In this document: one piece after another, positions 38,156-52,354 of the stretch
How positions within the stretch are numbered: the first letter of the stretch is position 1
Layout of the letters: each line of letters begins with the position of its first letter
Position numbers and translations under genes: made by a program
Assembly: GCF_020510565.1 (NCBI RefSeq)
Contig: NZ_CP075189.1
Location: 186,001-250,000 of the forward strand
Direction: 5' to 3'
Length of the DNA stretch: 64,000 nucleotides
Source: Ferribacterium limneticum
Lineage (GTDB): Bacteria; Pseudomonadota; Gammaproteobacteria; Burkholderiales; Rhodocyclaceae
Notes under the pieces: model-generated
What the model was told of the DNA's origin: nothing
Database searches by the model: none
Seen by the model: only the letters and a program-made list of their open reading frames with translations

Positions 38156-38193
38156 GTTAGCATCTGAAGTGAATTATTGGTTATTTTGCTAAC
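38156..38193. other. 7-bp inverted repeat in the ponA-pilM intergenic region
   Basis: GTTAGCA (38156-38162) and TGCTAAC (38187-38193) are perfect inverted copies 24 bp apart, just before the pilM ribosome site. They could be an operator pair or a leader hairpin. The 149-bp intergenic region around it also holds both divergent promoters, which I could not place with confidence. Confidence 0.4.
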
Positions 38194-38214
38194 TTCGCAT
38201 TCCGTAAGGACTTT

Positions 38215-39312
38215 TTGGGGGTCTGGGTGGGCTTAGATATCTCAGCGTTGTTAAATCCCAAGGCGCGTTCCTTGTTCGGTTTGGACATCAGTTCGTCCGC
38301 CGTCAAGATGGTTGAACTGACCGCCAATGGGAAAGACGGCTATCGCGTTGAGCGCTACACCATTGAGGTGTTGCCCAAGGACGCGGTTTCCGATGGCAAT
38401 ATCGCCAATCTGGATGGCGTTGTCGACTGCGTCAAGCGTGCCTGGAAGCGAATGGGTACATCGACCCGCAATGTCGCGATGGCCTTGCCGGGTTCAGCGG
38501 TCATCACCAAGAAAATCATCGTGCCGGCTGGATTGCGCGATGAAGAGCTTGAGGCTCAGGTTGAAACCGAAGCCAATCAATATATTCCATTTGCGATCGA
38601 TGAGGTAAATCTCGACTATCAGGTGATCGGTCCAGCTCCGGCGGTGCCTGATGAGCTTGAAGTGCTGATCGCCGCGTCCAAGAAAGAGCGTGTCGAAGAT
38701 CGTGTCGCGGTGGCGGACTCTGCCGGTCTGAAGGCAACTGTCGTTGATGTCGAGTCGTTTGCGGCTTTGGCTGCTTTTGAGTTGATCGAGCGCCAGTTGC
38801 CAGAATCAGGAAAGAATCAGGTTGTTGCTTTGATTGATGCGGGCGCCAACGTCATGAACCTGACGGTGCTGCGCAATGGTCAGCAGGTATACGCTCGCGA
38901 ACAGGCGTTCGGTGGCGGTATGCTGACTCAGGATATCGCCCGCCACTACGGCATGAGTTACGAAGATGCCGAGGCTGCGAAGCGGGCAGGTAATCTGCCG
39001 GAAGGTTATGAAATCGAGTTGCTGAACCCGTTCATGGAGAATCTGGCACTTGAGGTTTCTCGGGCACTGCAATTCTTCTTCACCTCGACCCAATACAATC
39101 AGGTTGATCACATTGTTCTGGCTGGGGGCTGTGCAGTAATCCCTGGTATCGACGAGGTCGTTGCCACAAGAACACAAGTTAATACGCTGATCGCCAACCC
39201 CTTCGCTAACATGGTTCTTTCGGACCGCGTTCGGGCAAAAAGTTTGCTGGCTGACGCCTCATCGCTAATGGTCGCTTGTGGCCTGGCACTGCGGAGGTTC
39301 GATCCATCATGA
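38215..39312 (+). CDS. pilM: Type IV pilus assembly protein PilM
   Basis: The 365-residue cytoplasmic actin-like protein of the type IV pilus alignment complex. F-G-L-D-I-S-S-S-A-V-K, the ATPase-type D-x-G in L-I-D-A-G-A-N, and G-G-C-A-V-I-P-G match the PilM fold. The start may be the TTG at 38215 (four bases after AAGGA) or the GTG at 38227; no ATG is in place. It binds the N-terminal peptide of PilN, which is present in the next gene. The gene overlaps pilN by 4 nt. Confidence 0.94.
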   Translation: MGVWVGLDISALLNPKARSLFGLDISSSAVKMVELTANGKDGYRVERYTIEVLPKDAVSDGNIANLDGVVDCVKRAWKRMGTSTRNVAMALPGSAVITKKIIVPAGLRDEELEAQVETEANQYIPFAIDEVNLDYQVIGPAPAVPDELEVLIAASKKERVEDRVAVADSAGLKATVVDVESFAALAAFELIERQLPESGKNQVVALIDAGANVMNLTVLRNGQQVYAREQAFGGGMLTQDIARHYGMSYEDAEAAKRAGNLPEGYEIELLNPFMENLALEVSRALQFFFTSTQYNQVDHIVLAGGCAVIPGIDEVVATRTQVNTLIANPFANMVLSDRVRAKSLLADASSLMVACGLALRRFDPS

Positions 39313-39878
39313 TTCGTATCAACCTCCTTCCACATCGCGAAGAGGCAAAAAAAGCCAGACGCGAGCAGTTTTTTGTTTTGGCTGGGCTGGTTTCGGTGCT
39401 CGGTGCGCTGATTGTGTTCGCGGTCTACACCCTGATAGGTAGTGCGATAAGCAATCAGGATGACTCGAACAACTTTCTCAAGAGCGAAATAGCCGTGCTT
39501 GACAAGCAGCTTGACCAGATCAAGCGCTTGAAAGAGCAAACCCAAGCTCTGCTGTCTCGCAAGCAGGTTATCGAAAACCTGCAGCGCGATCGTGGTGAAA
39601 CGGTTTATCTGCTGAGTGAGCTCGTCAAACAGGTGCCAGAAGGTATTTACCTCAAGTCACTAAAACAGGATGGACTGAAGGTCAACATCACTGGCCATGC
39701 TCAGTCAAATGCCCGTATTTCGGCGCTGATGCGCAATCTGGATGCCTCGCCGTGGTTGGAAGCGCCGCAACTGATAGAAAGCAAGGCGGTTGTGATTAAC
39801 GGACGCCGGATCAACGAATTTGGCATGACCTTCATTCTCACCCGAGTCAAGCCTGAAGACGGGAGGGTGAAAAAGTGA
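39309..39878 (+). CDS. pilN: Type IV pilus assembly protein PilN
   Basis: A 189-residue inner-membrane protein beginning M-I-R-I-N-L-L-P-H-R-E-E, the peptide that docks in PilM. One membrane helix lies at about residues 21-45, a coiled coil at 50-85 and the periplasmic ferredoxin-like domain after it. The ATG at 39309 overlaps the pilM stop by 4 nt and pilO overlaps its end by 4 nt. Confidence 0.95.
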   Translation: MIRINLLPHREEAKKARREQFFVLAGLVSVLGALIVFAVYTLIGSAISNQDDSNNFLKSEIAVLDKQLDQIKRLKEQTQALLSRKQVIENLQRDRGETVYLLSELVKQVPEGIYLKSLKQDGLKVNITGHAQSNARISALMRNLDASPWLEAPQLIESKAVVINGRRINEFGMTFILTRVKPEDGRVKK

Positions 39879-40558
39879 ACGCCAAGAGTATTTCGTTGCC
39901 CAAAATTGACTTTCAGTCCATGGCCGATGATTTTCGGCTAATGAACCCGAATGATCCGGGTGCATGGCCGTTAATTCCAAAAATAAGTGTTTTGATAGGG
40001 TTGTTTGCCGCCATTCTTCTCGCCGGTTGGTGGTTTGTCTGGAATGACCAGTTGACCGAACTCGACACCAAGCAACGAGAAGAGGAAACGCTTAAGCAGC
40101 AGTATCTTGATAAAAAACGCCAAGCAGTCAATCTTGATCTTTATATCCAGCAACTTGCTGAAATTGATCGTTCGTTTGGCGCGCTCCTCAAGCAATTGCC
40201 GGACAAATCGGAAATCGAGGCGCTGCTTATCGAGGTGAACCAAGCCGGTCTTGGGCGCGGTTTGCAGTTCGAGTTGTTCAAGCCAGGTCAGGAGCAGGTC
40301 AAGGACTTCTACGCAGAGTTGCCGATTACCGTAAAGATTAACGGAAGCTACCATGACTTCGGGGCGTTTGCGGCCGATATTGCCAAGCTTCCTCGTATTG
40401 TCACCCTGAACAATATTTCCGTTGCGCCCGTCAAGGAGGGGGGGCAGCTTTCGCTGGACGCCACAACAAAGACGTTCCGCTATTTGGATGAGGAAGAGAT
40501 AGCTAAGCAGAAGAAGGCCGATCAAGAGAAGAAGGCTGCGCAAGGAGCGAAGAAGTGA
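39875..40558 (+). CDS. pilO: Type IV pilus assembly protein PilO
   Basis: A 227-residue inner-membrane partner of PilN. One membrane helix lies at about residues 33-52, then a coiled coil (L-D-T-K-Q-R-E-E-E-T-L-K-Q-Q-Y) and a periplasmic ferredoxin-like domain with L-L-K-Q-L-P-D-K-S-E-I-E and I-K-I/V-N-G-S-Y-H-D-F-G-A-F. The C-terminal tail is lysine-rich. The start is GTG overlapping the pilN stop. Confidence 0.94.
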   Translation: MNAKSISLPKIDFQSMADDFRLMNPNDPGAWPLIPKISVLIGLFAAILLAGWWFVWNDQLTELDTKQREEETLKQQYLDKKRQAVNLDLYIQQLAEIDRSFGALLKQLPDKSEIEALLIEVNQAGLGRGLQFELFKPGQEQVKDFYAELPITVKINGSYHDFGAFAADIAKLPRIVTLNNISVAPVKEGGQLSLDATTKTFRYLDEEEIAKQKKADQEKKAAQGAKK

Positions 40559-41100
40559 AACGAATATTGCTCATCGCCCTGTGTGCTCTCCTCAGCGCTT
40601 GTGCTGGTGGTGATCACGAAGAGTTAAAACAATGGATGGCTGAAAACACCCAAGACATGCGCGGCAATATACCCAAACTGCCCGATGTTAAACCCTATGA
40701 GCCAGTCCCCTACGATGTAGAGGCTACGATTGATCCGTTCAAGCCGAACAAGATCGAGCCAGAGTCCAAATACAAACAGGTTGCCGGCAAAGGGGGGGCA
40801 TTTCAGCCTGATTTTGAGGCTCGAGAGGTTCGTAACAGCCTGCTTGAAAAATATCCGATCGAATCGTTGAAAATGATCGGTTACATGAATGTCAACAAGC
40901 GACCAATGGCTGTTGTTCAAGTTGAAGACAAGGTTAAGCAAGTCAAGGTCGGAGATTATTTGGGTCTTGATTTCGGTATGGTGACGCAGATTTCGGACAC
41001 GGAAGTTCAACTGCGCGAATTGATTCAGGATTCTGCTGGGGACTGGACTGAGCGCAAGAGCTCGCTCTACCTGCAGAGCAAGGAGGGAAGCAAGAAATGA
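40555..41100 (+). CDS. pilP: Type IV pilus lipoprotein PilP
   Basis: A 181-residue lipoprotein (signal L-I-A-L-C-A-L-L-S-A-C, lipid Cys at residue 16) that bridges the inner-membrane PilNO complex to the secretin PilQ. The PilP beta-domain starts near Y-P-I-E-S-L-K-M-I-G-Y-M-N. Start is GTG, overlapping pilO; it overlaps pilQ by 4 nt. Confidence 0.95.
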   Translation: MKRILLIALCALLSACAGGDHEELKQWMAENTQDMRGNIPKLPDVKPYEPVPYDVEATIDPFKPNKIEPESKYKQVAGKGGAFQPDFEAREVRNSLLEKYPIESLKMIGYMNVNKRPMAVVQVEDKVKQVKVGDYLGLDFGMVTQISDTEVQLRELIQDSAGDWTERKSSLYLQSKEGSKK

Positions 41101-43280
41101 AATTTATTACCTATGCGATGGCTGTAGCTTCGGCCTGCCTTGCTTTGTCGTCTCCTGTGCGAGCGGAAGCACCAACAGCAAACACTATCGAGGCAGTTAA
41201 CGTTGCGCAACAGGGAAATGAAATCGCTCTCCGGATCGATTTGAAGGAGCCGCTAGCTTCCCCGCCTCCGGGGTTTAGCGTGGCAAATCCCGCAAAAATT
41301 GCGCTTGATTTTCAGTCAACCGCAAATGGTTTGGGTAAGACCAGCCAGATATTCAATCAGGGTGATTTGCGCGGCATGAATGTTGTTCAAGTCGGGGATC
41401 GCACTCGGGTAGTGCTTAATCTCGTAAGGAACATGAATTACAAGACGCGGCTTGATGGCAAGGCGCTCTACGTCACCCTTACTCCGATTGAACGCTTGGC
41501 AGATTCCGCTGCGCAACGAACTACCCGTTTTGCCGAGGAGAGCCTGGTTGGCTCGAAGCACTCCGTAAGCGACGTGATGTTCCGTCGTGGTAAGGATGGT
41601 GAGGGGCGGATTGTCGTTGATCTGAGTGATACGGGTACCGGAATAGATATAAGGCAGCAGGGGGCCAATCTCGTAGTCGATTTCATGAAAACAACGGTGC
41701 CAGATCGTTTGCGTCGCAAGCTTGACGTCACTGATTTTGCCACGCCTGTCACTGCAGTTGAAACCAAGGTCATTGGTGACAATGTCCGGATGATTATTTC
41801 ACCAAAAGGCTTGTGGGAGCACAACGCATATCAAAGTGACAACCAGTTTATTGTTGAAGTTAAACAGATTGTTGAAGATCCCAACAAGCTGGTTCAAGGT
41901 GCGAAGGTTGGCTATCAAGGGCCAAGGGTAAGCATCAATTATCAGAATGGTGACGTGCGTGCGCTGTTGCGCCTGATGGCCGAAGAACTGAATCTCAATG
42001 CGGTTATCAGTGAAACAGTGACTGGGACGACCACATTGGTGCTGAAGGATGTGCCCGCCGATCAGGTAATCGACATCATCTTCCAGCAAAAGGGTCTCGA
42101 TATGCGGAAAAAGGGCAATATTATCCTGATTGCCCCGCGCGATGAAATTGCTACCCGCGAAAAACTGGATTTTGAATCAAAGCAACAGATCAGCGAACTT
42201 GAGCCGCTCAAGCTGGAGCAGTTCCAGTTGAATTATCAAAAGTCAGCCGACGTGGCGAGATTGCTGGCTGGTTTGCCGTTGACCGGTGTTGGAGCTGCAC
42301 CAGTTCCGGCGGCTGGGGTGAATATCGCTGCCCAGCGCATCCTGAGCAAGCGAGGGAGTGCGGTTGCTGATCCACAGTCGAATATTATTTTCGTCAACGA
42401 CATACCAAGCAAGCTTGAGGAAATTCGTACATTTATTCGCTCGATCGATACTGCCGCAAGGCAGGTGCTGATTGAAGCGCGGGTTGTTGAAGCCCAGGAT
42501 AGTTTTAAGCGGGAGATTGGCGCAAAGCTGGGCCTGATAAATTCCAAGTCAAGCGAGATTTTAGGTACAGGCATCAACGTTGCCGGTGGCAAAATGACCC
42601 CCGCGATAACTACGACTTCGGGAGGGACTACGACGACCACTCCCGCTACTCTGGTACAAAATTCGATGGTCGGTGTAAATTTGCCGGTTCCTTCTACCGG
42701 AGGGGCGCTTGCATTTTCGCTGTTCAATTCCTCGATAACACGAATCCTCAATGTTGAACTTGCAGCCTTGGAGTCGGATGGGATAGGAAAAATCATTTCC
42801 AGCCCAAGGGTGATAACGGCTAACAACGTAAAGGCAAAAATTGAGGATGGTACGGAAGTTCCATACATAACTGCGCAGGCATCCAGCGGATCTACGACAT
42901 ATACAGTTAGCTTTAAACCAGCAAAATTGTCGCTCGAAGTGACTCCTCAGATAACTCCAGAGGGAACAGTCAGAATGAACTTGATTGTAAAAAAAGAAGA
43001 GCCGGACTGGACGAGAGCTGTTAGCGTAAATGGATTCCTGAATCCGCCAATCAAGAGCTCAATCGTGGAGACTAATGTTGTTGTCGAAAATGGTGGAACA
43101 GTAGTGATCGGTGGCGTATTTATCACCGATACCCAGAATACGGTTGATAAAGTGCCGTTGCTGGGTGATATACCATTCCTCGGGTGGCTGTTTAAATACA
43201 AGAATGACACCGGAAAACGTCGTGAATTGTTGGTGTTCATTACTCCACGTGTGATTTCCGACAAGATGCGATTCGACTGA
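41097..43280 (+). CDS. pilQ: Type IV pilus secretin PilQ
   Basis: A 727-residue outer-membrane secretin. In order: signal peptide (to V-R-A), two AMIN peptidoglycan-binding domains (about residues 25-260), secretin/TonB N-terminal short domain (near 290-360), N1 (near 390-480) and the secretin barrel (480-725). The V-P-L-L-G-D-I-P-F-L-G-W-L-F and L-V-F-I-T-P-R-V-I motifs are the secretin signatures. A strong terminator lies 21 bp after the stop, ending the pilMNOPQ unit. Confidence 0.97.
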   Translation: MKFITYAMAVASACLALSSPVRAEAPTANTIEAVNVAQQGNEIALRIDLKEPLASPPPGFSVANPAKIALDFQSTANGLGKTSQIFNQGDLRGMNVVQVGDRTRVVLNLVRNMNYKTRLDGKALYVTLTPIERLADSAAQRTTRFAEESLVGSKHSVSDVMFRRGKDGEGRIVVDLSDTGTGIDIRQQGANLVVDFMKTTVPDRLRRKLDVTDFATPVTAVETKVIGDNVRMIISPKGLWEHNAYQSDNQFIVEVKQIVEDPNKLVQGAKVGYQGPRVSINYQNGDVRALLRLMAEELNLNAVISETVTGTTTLVLKDVPADQVIDIIFQQKGLDMRKKGNIILIAPRDEIATREKLDFESKQQISELEPLKLEQFQLNYQKSADVARLLAGLPLTGVGAAPVPAAGVNIAAQRILSKRGSAVADPQSNIIFVNDIPSKLEEIRTFIRSIDTAARQVLIEARVVEAQDSFKREIGAKLGLINSKSSEILGTGINVAGGKMTPAITTTSGGTTTTTPATLVQNSMVGVNLPVPSTGGALAFSLFNSSITRILNVELAALESDGIGKIISSPRVITANNVKAKIEDGTEVPYITAQASSGSTTYTVSFKPAKLSLEVTPQITPEGTVRMNLIVKKEEPDWTRAVSVNGFLNPPIKSSIVETNVVVENGGTVVIGGVFITDTQNTVDKVPLLGDIPFLGWLFKYKNDTGKRRELLVFITPRVISDKMRFD

Positions 43281-43300
43281 TCGAGATTCATCGGAAACTC

Positions 43301-43331
43301 ACGGGGTCGGCGATGCCGGCCCTGTTTTTTT
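43301..43331 (+). terminator. Terminator of pilMNOPQ
   Basis: An 11-bp stem (ACGGGGTCGGC / GCCGGCCCTGT, with two wobble pairs) closes a GAT loop and is followed by seven T. It separates pilQ from aroK. Confidence 0.88.
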
Positions 43332-43363
43332 GTGCTTGGCGGGTAGTCGGCTAAAATCCAAAC

Positions 43364-43891
43364 GTGGAAAATCGTCGTAACATATATCTCGTCGGACTCA
43401 TGGGGGCCGGCAAAACAACAGTCGGTCGCCAATTGGCGAAGCGCTTGGCTCGCCCGTTCTTCGATTCAGATCATGAAATAGTTGAGCGGACAGGTGTGCC
43501 GATCCCAACAATCTTCGAAATTGAAGGCGAAGATGGTTTCCGGCGACGAGAAGTGCAGACCATTCACGAGTTGACGGAGACATCCAATATCGTGATGGCT
43601 ACCGGCGGAGGCGTTGTACTCAACGCGGAAAATCGTCGGAGATTGCACGAAACAGGGTGGGTTGTATATCTGAACGTTCCCCCGGCCTTGCTTTTTGAGC
43701 GCACACGGCATGACCGGAATCGCCCGTTGTTGCACGTTGCGGATCCCCTAGCCAAGTTGGAGGAACTGCATGCTGTCCGCGACCCTTTGTATCGAGATAC
43801 TGCGCACATTGTGGTGGATGGTGGGCGTCTGGTTGCCTCCGGTATTGTGCTGCATCTCCTGAGAGAATTTAACTGTCAATGCAAAACCTGA
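43364..43891 (+). CDS. aroK: Shikimate kinase
   Basis: A 175-residue kinase phosphorylating shikimate. Walker A is [11 protein letters not shown], the substrate-binding D-S-D-H-E-I and G-G-G-V-V-L and the lid arginine in R-T-R-H-D-R-N-R-P are present. Start is GTG at 43364. It overlaps aroB by 13 nt. Confidence 0.96.
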   Translation: MENRRNIYLVGLMGAGKTTVGRQLAKRLARPFFDSDHEIVERTGVPIPTIFEIEGEDGFRRREVQTIHELTETSNIVMATGGGVVLNAENRRRLHETGWVVYLNVPPALLFERTRHDRNRPLLHVADPLAKLEELHAVRDPLYRDTAHIVVDGGRLVASGIVLHLLREFNCQCKT

Positions 43892-44973
43892 TGGAAACAC
43901 TCTGTGTCGCTTTAGGGGATCGTTCGTACCCTATCCACATCGGAAGCGGCCTGCTCACGCGAGTTGAATTGATCCTGCCTCATATCAGGCAAAAGAAGGT
44001 CGTTGTGGTGACGAACACCACCGTTGCTCCCCTGTATCTTCAAACAATTCAGTCAGCGTTGGAGAGTGCAGGGGTATCGGTGTTGCCAGTTATTTTGCCT
44101 GATGGAGAACAATTCAAGACTTGGGAAACGTTGAACCTTGTCTTTGATGCCTTGTTGGGGGCGCGCTGTGAGCGTGGAACGACCTTGGTCGCCCTTGGTG
44201 GGGGGGTGATAGGAGATATGGGGGGATTTGCTGCCGCCTGTTACCAACGAGGAATGCCTTTTATCCAGGTGCCAACAACACTTTTGTCGCAGGTTGACTC
44301 ATCCGTTGGTGGCAAGACGGCGATTAATCATCCTCTCGGGAAAAACATGATTGGCGCCTTCTATCAGCCTAAGCTTGTGCTTGCCGATATTTCGACGTTG
44401 AACACCCTGCCGGAGCGAGAGTTGAAAGCGGGCTTGGCCGAGGTGATCAAATACGGTTTGATTAGAGACTTGGATTTCTACGCATGGCTTGAAGAAAATC
44501 TTGAAAAACTGCTGGCCCGAGATCCTGCCGCGCTGACGTATGCAATTCACCGATCCTGTGCCAATAAAGCCGAGGTTGTCGCGGCGGACGAAAAAGAAAC
44601 CGGTGAGCGTGCACTGCTCAACTTGGGGCATACCTTTGGCCATGCGATCGAAACGGGGATGGGGTACGGCGAATGGTTGCATGGCGAAGCCATTGCTGCC
44701 GGCACGCTAATTGCTGCGGAGTTATCGCGTCAGTTGGGATTGCTGGATGAAAGTGCGCTCAAGCGAATTGAACGCATATTTGTTCGAGCCGGTTTACCGG
44801 TATTTGGACCCAAGCTTGGTGTGGCCAGATATCTCGAGTTGATGAGCCACGATAAGAAGGTGCAGGATGGAAAACTCCGTTTGGTGCTTCTTCAGGAAAT
44901 CGGCAAGGCTGTTGTTTCTGATCGAGCTAGCGATACGCAGATCAGCGCTGCCATTGAGGCCAGATGCACCTGA
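43879..44973 (+). CDS. aroB: 3-dehydroquinate synthase
   Basis: A 364-residue NAD- and zinc-dependent enzyme of the shikimate pathway. [18 protein letters not shown] and the zinc-ligand segments [18 protein letters not shown] and W-L-H-G-E-A are present. The ATG at 43879 overlaps aroK; an ATG at 43891 is also possible and would shorten it by four residues. aroK-aroB is a standard pair. Confidence 0.96.
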   Translation: MQNLMETLCVALGDRSYPIHIGSGLLTRVELILPHIRQKKVVVVTNTTVAPLYLQTIQSALESAGVSVLPVILPDGEQFKTWETLNLVFDALLGARCERGTTLVALGGGVIGDMGGFAAACYQRGMPFIQVPTTLLSQVDSSVGGKTAINHPLGKNMIGAFYQPKLVLADISTLNTLPERELKAGLAEVIKYGLIRDLDFYAWLEENLEKLLARDPAALTYAIHRSCANKAEVVAADEKETGERALLNLGHTFGHAIETGMGYGEWLHGEAIAAGTLIAAELSRQLGLLDESALKRIERIFVRAGLPVFGPKLGVARYLELMSHDKKVQDGKLRLVLLQEIGKAVVSDRASDTQISAAIEARCT

Positions 44974-45027
44974 ACAGGGAGTCGTCTTTTCTTGGTGTGC
45001 TTAGTTGGTGCGTTGCAGCATCTTGAA

Positions 45028-45056
45028 TTGACAGGGGTTTGCCAGTATATTTGATG
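45028..45056 (+). promoter_or_regulatory. Candidate sigma-70 promoter of gltBD
   Basis: A perfect -35 box TTGACA (45028-45033) is followed after 17 bp by TTTGAT as a weak -10 box. The 187-bp gap before gltB holds nothing else clear, and the leader would be about 100 nt. Confidence 0.35.
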
Positions 45057-45160
45057 GTTGCCTCTAATTTTCCTACAGGCCGAAGCAGAAAATATGATGC
45101 TCGGCTTTTTTCAACATTGGCCCGTAGTTTTTGGCCAAGTTATTTGAAGGAATGCGTGTG

Positions 45161-49797
<4,637 letters not shown>

Positions 49798-49798
<1 letters not shown>

Positions 49799-51264
49799 TG
49801 GGCAAGCCGACTGGCTTCATGGAATTCGAGCGCCTGTCCGAGTCTTACGACCCGGTCGAACAGCGCCTGAAGCACTACAAGGAATTCGTCCACGCCTTGT
49901 CTGACGACGATGCCAAGATCCAGGGCGCGCGTTGCATGGACTGCGGTATCCCGTTCTGCAACAACGGCTGCCCGGTGAACAACATCATTCCGGACTGGAA
50001 TGATCTGGTTTACCGCGGCAACTGGAAGCAGGCGCTGGAAGTGCTGCACTCCACCAACAACTTCCCGGATTTCACCGGCCGCATCTGCCCGGCACCCTGC
50101 GAGGCTGCCTGTACGCTCGGCATCAATGCCGCGCCGGTCGGCATCAAGTCGATCGAGCACGCGATCATCGACAAGGGCTGGGAAATGGGCTGGGTTGTGC
50201 CGCAGCCGCCGAAAGCGAAGACCGGCAAGAAGGTCGCCATCGTCGGTTCCGGCCCGGCCGGCCTGGCTGCCGCCCAGCAACTGGCGCGCGTTGGCCACGA
50301 CGTGACCGTGTTCGAGAAGAGTGACCGCCTTGGTGGCTTGCTCGCTTACGGCATTCCTGACTTCAAGATGGAAAAGACCCTGGTTGACCGCCGTGTCGCC
50401 CAGATGGAAGCCGAAGGCGTCACCTTCAAGACCAAGGTCGTGGTTGGTGACAAGAACGTGCCGGCCGGCATCAACAATGATGCGACCACCGTCGTTTCGG
50501 CCGATCAGCTCAAGCAGGATTTCGACGCGGTGATTCTCGCCGCCGGCTCCGAAGTGCCGCGCGATCTGCCGGTGCCTGGCCGCGAACTCAAGGGCATCTA
50601 CGCCGCGCTCGAGTTCCTGATTCCGCAGAACAAGGAAGTCCAGCAGGGCAAGGCCAATCCGGTCAACGTCAAGGGCAAGCACGTCATCGTCATCGGTGGC
50701 GGCGATACCGGTTCTGACTGTGTCGGCACCTCGAATCGCCACGGTGCCGCCTCGGTCACCCAGTTCGAACTGATGCCGATGCCGCCGGAAGAGGAAAACA
50801 AGGAGCTGACCTGGCCGTACTGGCCGTACAAGTTGCGCACTTCGTCTTCGCACGACGAAGGTTGTACCCGCGATTTCGCCGTCGCCACCAAGGGCTTCGT
50901 CGATGATGGCAAGGGCAACGTCAAGGCGCTCAAGGCTGTTCGTCTGGACTGGAAGGACGGCAAGATGAGCGAAGTTGCCGGTTCGGAATTCGAGCTGGCG
51001 TGCGACAACGCTTTCCTGGCCATGGGCTTCACCAACCCGGTTGGCGGCCTGCTGGATGCCTTCGGCGTCGAGAAGGATGCGCGCCAGAATGCCAAGGCGA
51101 CGACCGACGGCGAAGGTTGCTACAAGACCAATGTCGACAAGGTTTACGCCGCTGGCGACGTGCGTCGCGGCCAGTCGCTGGTGGTCTGGGCGATCCGCGA
51201 AGGTCGTCAGGCTGCCCGTGAGGTCGATGCATTCCTGATGGGTTCGACGACGCTGCCACGCTGA
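49798..51264 (+). CDS. gltD: Glutamate synthase (NADPH) small subunit
   Basis: A 488-residue protein that oxidises NADPH and passes electrons to GltB. N-terminal Fe-S cysteines are in [14 protein letters not shown] and [12 protein letters not shown]. The FAD site is [11 protein letters not shown] and the NADPH site [10 protein letters not shown] terminator lies 15 bp past the stop. Confidence 0.97.
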
Positions 51265-51278
51265 GTCGAGCGCTCTCG

Positions 51279-51316
51279 AAAAAAGCCCCGCCGCCTGAAA
51301 AGCCGGCGGGGCTTTT
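51279..51316 (+). terminator. Terminator of gltBD
   Basis: AAAAAGCCCCGCCG pairs with CGGCGGGGCTTTT across a CCTGAAAAG loop. A dispersed repeat begins right at its end. Confidence 0.92.
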
Positions 51317-51353
51317 CAATTTTGGCCTTTTTTTCCGGTTGACCGTGGGATTC
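51317..51353 (-). repeat. Dispersed 35-bp repeat, copy 9 (after terminator)
   Basis: The plus strand reads CAATTTTGGCC, a T run, then TTCCGGTTGACCGTGGGA, an essentially perfect copy. It is flush against the gltD terminator, the same position copy 2 has beside the mscS terminator. Confidence 0.9.
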
Positions 51354-51445
51354 TCTTTTTGACTATTTTTCTCATGATCAGGTGGCAGGCTGGCGAAACA
51401 TTGTCTCTGTCGTGTGAGAATGGCTGCTGATTTCAAGGGGAAAAC

Positions 51446-52180
51446 ATGTCAACTGAACTGCAACCTGCCTTGCTCGTGACAACGCCAAGCGGCGCCCTCG
51501 ACGGGCACATGCTGGTAATTCTCGGCATCATGTTCGTCGCCGGGATACTGGGCGGTACGGCCAACTACTTTCTGGCCGACCGGCGCGGCGATGCGGGCCG
51601 CCACGACTGGCTCAAATATCCGGTCTTCGGCGTGGTGGCGGCGCTGACCGTGCCGCTCTTTCTCAACATGCTGTCGAGCACGCTGCTCGAGGGGGCGCGG
51701 ACCAAGCCGATCGATCTCTACGTGTTTTCAGGTTTCTGCCTGATCTACGTCGTCGCCTCGCGGCGCTTTTTCGAAAACATGGTGCAGCGCCTGATGGCGC
51801 AGATCGACCAGGTCCGGCGCGACGTTGGTCGCATCGAACAGCAAAAGCGTGACGAGCCCATCCTGGCTGTGCCCAAAGCCGAAACCGAGGTGCTGAAGGC
51901 CGTCGAGCCCGATCCCAAGGACGTTCTCTCCTACAACGACGTCGAAATCCTGCGCGCCTTGTCCGAAGGCGGCTTCGTTTATGGAAATCTGGCCGCGATC
52001 TGCGACAGCACCGGACTGGCCCGCGATTATGTCAGCCAGCGCCTGACCGTTATGAAAGCCATGGGTGTCATCGAGACGCGAATCAACGACAAGAATGTGC
52101 TGCACTGGTTTGTTTCGACCCGCGGAAAGGCCGTGCTCGGCGACATTCTCGGCGGTCAGGAACAGAAAAAGAGCGCCTGA
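51446..52180 (+). CDS. Three-TM membrane protein with C-terminal winged-helix domain
   Basis: A 244-residue protein. Three hydrophobic segments (residues about 21-42, 54-76 and 90-106; M-L-V-I-L-G-I-M-F-V-A-G-I-L-G-G, V-F-G-V-V-A-A-L-T-V-P-L and V-F-S-G-F-C-L-I-Y-V-V-A-S) are followed by a coiled coil (M-A-Q-I-D-Q-V-R-R-D-V-G-R-I). The C-terminal part (165-240) looks like a winged helix: V-E-I-L-R-A-L-S-E-G, Y-V-S-Q-R-L-T-V-M-K-A-M-G-V-I-E-T. The three-TM block recalls the YLATT (YEATS-associated) family, a tentative link. It could be a membrane-held regulator. It stands alone between two terminators. Confidence 0.78.
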   Translation: MSTELQPALLVTTPSGALDGHMLVILGIMFVAGILGGTANYFLADRRGDAGRHDWLKYPVFGVVAALTVPLFLNMLSSTLLEGARTKPIDLYVFSGFCLIYVVASRRFFENMVQRLMAQIDQVRRDVGRIEQQKRDEPILAVPKAETEVLKAVEPDPKDVLSYNDVEILRALSEGGFVYGNLAAICDSTGLARDYVSQRLTVMKAMGVIETRINDKNVLHWFVSTRGKAVLGDILGGQEQKKSA

Positions 52181-52195
52181 TCCCTTCCTCACCGA

Positions 52196-52234
52196 AGAAA
52201 GCCCCGCCGTCTGAAAAGCCGCCGGGGCTTTTGT
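52196..52234 (+). terminator. Terminator after the winged-helix membrane protein gene
   Basis: AAAGCCCCGCCG and CGCCGGGGCTTTT form a stem with one internal mismatch across TCTGAAAAGC. It has nearly the same sequence as the gltD terminator, so the two may be duplicated. Confidence 0.85.
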
Positions 52235-52354
52235 TTTTCTACGCGAGTTGCGCTGGATCAATGGGCAAGCATGGCAAATGCGTCGCCGGCTTCGACAGTG
52301 CGGGCCGATCATGTGAAAATGCAGATTACCCAACCGCACAAGATTCTGCTCAAT

